A stretch of 64,000 nucleotides of DNA from Paramecium tetraurelia (Eukaryota; Ciliophora; Oligohymenophorea; Peniculida; Parameciidae). Location: positions 373,933 to 437,932 of the forward strand of contig NW_001799011.1 of the NCBI RefSeq assembly GCF_000165425.1, in the 5' to 3' direction. Of this stretch, positions 60,142 to 64,000 are shown piece by piece (position 1 is the first letter of the stretch; each line of letters starts with the position of its first letter). The translations under genes were made by a program, and so were the position numbers. Below the pieces are notes generated by a model, which made no database searches, was not told the DNA's origin, and saw nothing but the letters and a program-made list of their open reading frames with translations.

Positions 60142-61302
60142 ATGGGTAATTGTAATGTAATAGATAAAAGAGAAGAATTTCAAGAAGCAAGTATCTTTTT
60201 TGTCTTATGTAGTGTAATCAATACGAAATTACGAAGTCTTAGATATACTCGGAAGAGGTGGATATGGTAAGGTCTTTAAAGTTAGAAGAAAAAAAAATAA
60301 TTAACTTTTTGCTATGAAAATAATGTCTAAAGCCAAGTATTGATTAAAATTCATTTAGGATAATTGAAAAAAAGAGCATAACATCAGTATTAAATGAAAA
60401 GAATTTGTTAAAGCAATTGCATCATCCTTTTATTGTGAATATGCATTCAGCATTTTAAGATAGAGAGAATTTATACCTAGTGCTTGATCTCTTATCAGGA
60501 GGGGACTTGAGATATCATCTTTGTAGAAACAAAAGATTTTCTGAAGAAGAATCATGTAAATTATTTGGCAATATTTTAAGAGTTTTTTGCTGCTTGTATA
60601 ATCGTAAGTCTAGAGTATCTCCATTAACACGGAATAATCCATCGAGATCTCAAGCCAGAAAACTTGGTTTTTGATGAATCTGGATATCTTCGATTAACTG
60701 ATATGGGAATTGCAAGAGTCTGGAGACCAGAAAATGCCTCAGATACAAGTGGAACTCCGGGTTACATGGCACCTGAAGTGATGTGCAAGCAAAATCATGG
60801 TATTGCTGTCGATTTTTTTGCTTTGGGAATTATTATTTATGAATGCATGCTCGGAAAAAGACCCTATGTTGGAAAATCTAGGCAAGAGATTAGGGATCAA
60901 GTCTTATCTAAACAAATCCAAATTAAAAGATCACAACTACCTGTAGCTTGGTCAATTGAAGCTGGGGATTTTATTAATTAAGTATATTTTTGAATGCACA
61001 TATTAGCTTATCCAAAGAAAACCTGAAAATAGATTAGGATCAAACAACCCTTCAGATGTTAAGAATCATCCATGGTTCAGCGCTTTTGATTGGGATGCTT
61101 TGATTAAAAAAAAATACGATCCTCCATATTATCCCAAGAAATTCAAAGGCTATGAAGGATAGACGGATGATACTATGGAGGATTAAAATGAGAAAAATTT
61201 TGTATTGCTCCGAAATAAAACCCTTTGTGGTATTATTCATCATATTAATAAGAACAATTCAACGAGTATTGTTATAATCCAGAAGTTTGTTTTGAAAAAT
61301 GA
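60142..61302 (+). CDS. STK32/YANK-type Ser/Thr protein kinase
   Basis: AGC-group kinase, 347 residues, nearly all kinase domain. N-terminus MGNCNVIDKREEFQEAM (Gly2, Cys4: acylation signal, as in human YANK kinases). Motifs: LGRGGYGKVFKVRRKK (P loop), LFAMKIMSKAKIIEKKS (ATP lysine), HHPFIVNMHSAFQD, LVLDLLSGGDLRYHL (the LLxGGDLRYHL of STK32), GIIHRDLKPENLVFDESG, LTDMGIARVW (DMG where most kinases have DFG), TSGTPGYMAPEVM, AVDFFALGIIIYECMLGKRP, RKPENRLGSN, HPWFSAFDWDALIKKKYDPP. Five introns: 22, 22, 25 (AAG), 25 and 23 (AAG) nt. The last one replaces an apparent run-on C-terminus by CEQFNEYCYNPEVCFEK. Codons sum exactly. Substrates unknown. Confidence 0.92.
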
Positions 61303-61354
61303 TTATTAAATTGATTCTCTCTTTTTCTTAAATATATTAAATAAATTATTAAAA

Positions 61355-61645
61355 ATGTCATCTGCTTACATAACTATTCTATCATCTAATGGAATTGAAT
61401 TCATAGTTGCCAAAGAAATAGCTGGATTGAGTGAGATTTTCAAAAAACAGATAGCAAATGCAGACATGAGAGGAGAAACCCAAATCCTTTCTGATTTTAC
61501 AGCTGACATACTTGAAATAGTCCTACAATACCTTCACTATAAAAATAGATGGCAATTAGAATCTCCAGTAAATTTGCCTAAATTTCAAATAGCCAAAGAA
61601 AAGGCTTTATCAGTTTTACAAGCTGCAATTGCATTATAAATATGA
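61355..61645 (+). CDS. Elongin C
   Basis: Adaptor of the SKP1/BTB fold that bridges BC-box proteins to Cullin-2/5 ubiquitin ligases. 96 residues, intronless: MSSAYITILSSNGIEFIVAK aligns with the animal MYVKLISSDGHEFIVKR. It is followed by GLSEIFKKQIANAD, ILSDFTADILEIVLQYLHYK (where SKP1 and Elongin C have a conserved Tyr-x-Tyr-Lys) and NLPKFQIAKEKALSVLQAA. The reading ends with TAA read as Gln, then Ile and TGA at 61643-61645. It is slightly shorter than the human protein (112), lacking the N-terminal extension, and starts 52 bp after the kinase stop. Confidence 0.92.
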
Positions 61646-61692
61646 AAAATTATTAGACAATTATTATATATGCATAATGTAGTGATATCTTT

Positions 61693-62808
61693 TCATTCTA
61701 AATCATCCTAGATGTTATCACTAAGATTTTAATTCTCTTATTCCTTTTTTGGATTGTCAATGTTGATTATCTACTCCTTTTATTTTAGGGCTTCTTATTT
61801 TTCTTTTTTTGCCTTTAGTTCTTCCTTCATCTATTTGTCTAAAAAATCTTCTAGTTGATCTTTGGTCATATACTCAACCTTTTCGAAATTGGCTTTCTTA
61901 TTTTCAACTTCCTTAAGCTTTTTTTAGTATTAACTCAATAATCCCTTATATTATTTTAACAACTTTTAATTTTTTTAATTGGTCTTAACAATCAGCTACT
62001 TCAATTTCTATTCTGTTTTGATTACGTCTTTAGTTTAAGCAATTTAATTAACTTAATTCTTCTATCTATTTTAGATCATTAACTGAATTTATTTGAGCAA
62101 ATTTTAATAATTCCTTTTCAATTCTTCTCTTTCAACTTTATTAAGGTTGATTATGTTATTTTCTGCCTATTCAATTTATTAAATAATTGGTAGTTCAATT
62201 AATTCTTTGCCTAAGGATGAGGGATTCACTTATGGTTTCTATAACTTTTCTATTTTTTCATTCAATCTTTTCTCTGTATCATCATTCTCAACTTTAAGTA
62301 TTTCTGCTCGAAGATGCTCAATTGTGGCTGTTATTTCTTTAATTGCTTTTTGTCTTTTCTAATCTAAAATTTCTTATGGATTATTTGGTTTCTCAACTAT
62401 CTCCTTTGCCTACTCCATTTCTTATTTTTATATAATTTTCGGGCTATTTGAATCATTATTGCCGTGACCATTGCTTAACTTTCTAAAGTAGTTAACTGTT
62501 TCTTTAACACTTTTATCAAGTTTTTAAAAGGAATCATCTGTCAATTCTGAGGCATCATCAATTTCTTCAACCATAATTTCAAAATTCTCGGTATTCTAAT
62601 TTTTAATTTAAAGTCTTACTTGAACAACATCTAGATCTTCTTAATTTGATATTGTAATTTTATCATTATCTTCATCAAGATAATATATAGTAAAATTATT
62701 CTTCAATATAAATTTGAAGCTCTATCTTATTTATTTTCTAAGATCCTTATAGGTAACTACGTTTTCAAGGGTTTTTTCGAATTCCTTATATTTTGCTATT
62801 ATATTCAT
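61693..62808 (-). CDS. PB1-domain coiled-coil protein, 371 residues
   Basis: PB1 domains mediate head-to-tail dimerisation of signalling scaffolds. The N-terminus, MNIIAKYKEFEKTLENVVTY with KDLRKQIRQSFKF and NNFTIYYLDEDNDKITISNQ followed by EDLDVV, is a PB1 fold with the acidic OPCA motif (D-E-D-N-D ... D-L). The rest is charged coiled coil (KELIELPIIQQIEQAENNI, KQYKGLLSQYQKKLKEVE, EYMTKDQLEDFLDKQMKEEL) and ends with SDNIQDDLE before TGA. No introns are needed (372 codons). The frame stays open upstream to an ATG at 62974-62976 (MTFVENQKVAIQVEDIKVV), so a 56-residue N-terminal extension is possible. The link region there is intergenic-like, so I prefer the shorter start. Convergent with Elongin C, 47 bp apart. 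Confidence 0.8.
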
Positions 62809-62976
62809 TTATTGTTTATTAATTTAATTAATGTATAATATAGAAATTTATTCAATTCTTAAATTTTGTTACCTACTTTATGGAATAACATAATTTAGGT
62901 TTTACTTAATCAAATACAAAACAACTTTGATGTCTTCAACTTGAATTGCTACTTTTTAATTTTCTACAAAGGTCAT

Positions 62977-64000
62977 CAAATTTATAATCTGAAATTTTGA
63001 TAAAAAAGTTAAATAGTTTTAGACATTACATCAACAAATTGGAAGATTTCTTTTATAGAAAAATGACGTGTCAGATACTTAAATATGGAAAAATATTTAA
63101 TCAGAATTCTAAATATGAACGTTAATTATAGTTATAACGACAAATATTTGAACTGATATTCTAGAATGTTGAGCCTTAAATTAAAAATCATCTGTCTACT
63201 CAATGTACTGTTAATGAGGAATCCTTAAAATGAGTTTTTATAAAAATCTTAATTGTAATGCCATAATTTGTGCCTACCCAAAATTAATGATAATTAAATC
63301 TATTAAAACTTAACTTCTTTCTTAAGTCTTTATATATAGAAATTAACAATCTTATTAGTATTTTAATGTAATTATTATATATTTTTAAATTGAGCTCTTG
63401 GTTATATAAAAAATAAATATTCTCATTTAATACAGGATAAATAAATCTATAGATTAATCCTATCTATTAAATCTGGTTTTTTTTGAAACACCTTCATCCT
63501 CTCTTTCTTTTAATTTATGTTATTATAATATAATTTTAATTTATTATAACTTAAGATGTTCCTAATAACTCGTTTTTACTATCTCCCTAAAAAAATTCAT
63601 ATGAAATCATCCTTTACATAAACAACATCAATTTACAAAGAAAACATCTATAATTTTTTGGTAATGTATTTAAATATCAGTTAACTCACTTTAATATAAT
63701 TTTTGTCTTCATACCAAATAAATTAAGATAATCTAATATAAATATTTAATGAATAATGCAAGTTTATAAAAGTACACATATAATTTTAAAGTTACTCGAT
63801 TTAAATTCGATAATTTATGTTATTAAATTTAAAGTTGGGTACTCAAATTTTAAAAATTGTAAAGTAGTAATACTTAAGGAATCCACTTTCAACTAAAATT
63901 AAGTTTGTTGTATTTAATTTAATTGCACTAGGAGATATTAATGTCCCACTTTAATTAAATGATATAAAATCATTAAATCTTTAATCATATCCAAATGTAA
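62977..64000. other. About 1 kb with no supported gene
   Basis: Extremely AT-rich, with TGA in all frames at short intervals and no recognisable coding motif. No telomere-type C4A2/C3A3 repeat is present, so there is no sign of a chromosome end within the window. Confidence 0.5.

Noticed and set aside
62809-64000. Possible subtelomeric or chromosome-end region
   Set aside because: Gene-poor, but no telomeric hexamer repeats or subtelomeric satellite are visible.
1-64000. CRISPR arrays, bacterial-type promoters, ribosome binding sites, rRNA or tRNA genes
   Set aside because: None found. The genetic code, spliceosomal introns and gene content are eukaryotic, and no tRNA-like A/B box pair or rRNA segment was recognised by eye.

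Overview
The window is macronuclear-type DNA of a ciliate, most probably a Paramecium or a very close relative. Coding frames stay open only if TAA and TAG are read as glutamine and TGA is the sole stop. Introns are tiny (19-35 nt, GT...AG), the DNA is very AT-rich, and genes are packed with gaps of 6-80 bp. I re-read the frames by hand under this code. In most genes the exon lengths sum to a whole number of codons, which supports the intron calls. A run of 787 N (439-1225) interrupts the left end.

Layout: a truncated 5' gene (50-438), the gap, the 3' part of an SCYL2-like pseudokinase (to 3593), aspartate aminotransferase (3659-4953, minus), a decayed V-ATPase subunit d copy (about 5605-6856), an ER HSP70/HYOU1-like chaperone (7058-9884), a small orphan (10555-11103, minus), an NEMF/Rqc2-like ribosome quality control factor (11498-14832, minus), an importin-7/8-type karyopherin (15343-18541), then small genes: orphans, a coiled-coil protein, an EF-hand protein, a C2/membrane protein, TMEM230, PP2A catalytic subunit, YIF1, myeloid leukemia factor, a short membrane protein and another coiled-coil protein (18746-29334).

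From 29365 to 46604 three large minus-strand genes follow each other: a Gln-rich CSPP1/CCDC66-like coiled-coil protein, a HUWE1-type HECT ubiquitin ligase of about 10.3 kb, and an uncharacterised roughly 1,000-residue protein. Then come a UDP-sugar pyrophosphorylase (UAP type), mitochondrial EF-Ts, an importin-alpha-like protein, and a long protein that looks like a beta-propeller. The right end carries a DP-type E2F partner with an unusually long intron that contains E2F-like sites, a helix-turn-helix protein, Ku70 with an RGG-like tail, an STK32/YANK kinase, Elongin C and a PB1/coiled-coil protein. The last 1.1 kb appears empty.

These are mostly single-copy-style housekeeping genes and I see no operon logic. 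Points of interest are the mixed TAG/AAG/CAG splice acceptors, polyglutamine tracts written almost wholly in reassigned stop codons, extreme compaction including two start codons 11 bp apart, and the E2F motif pair inside the DP gene. No RNA gene, CRISPR array, telomere repeat or intact mobile element was found.
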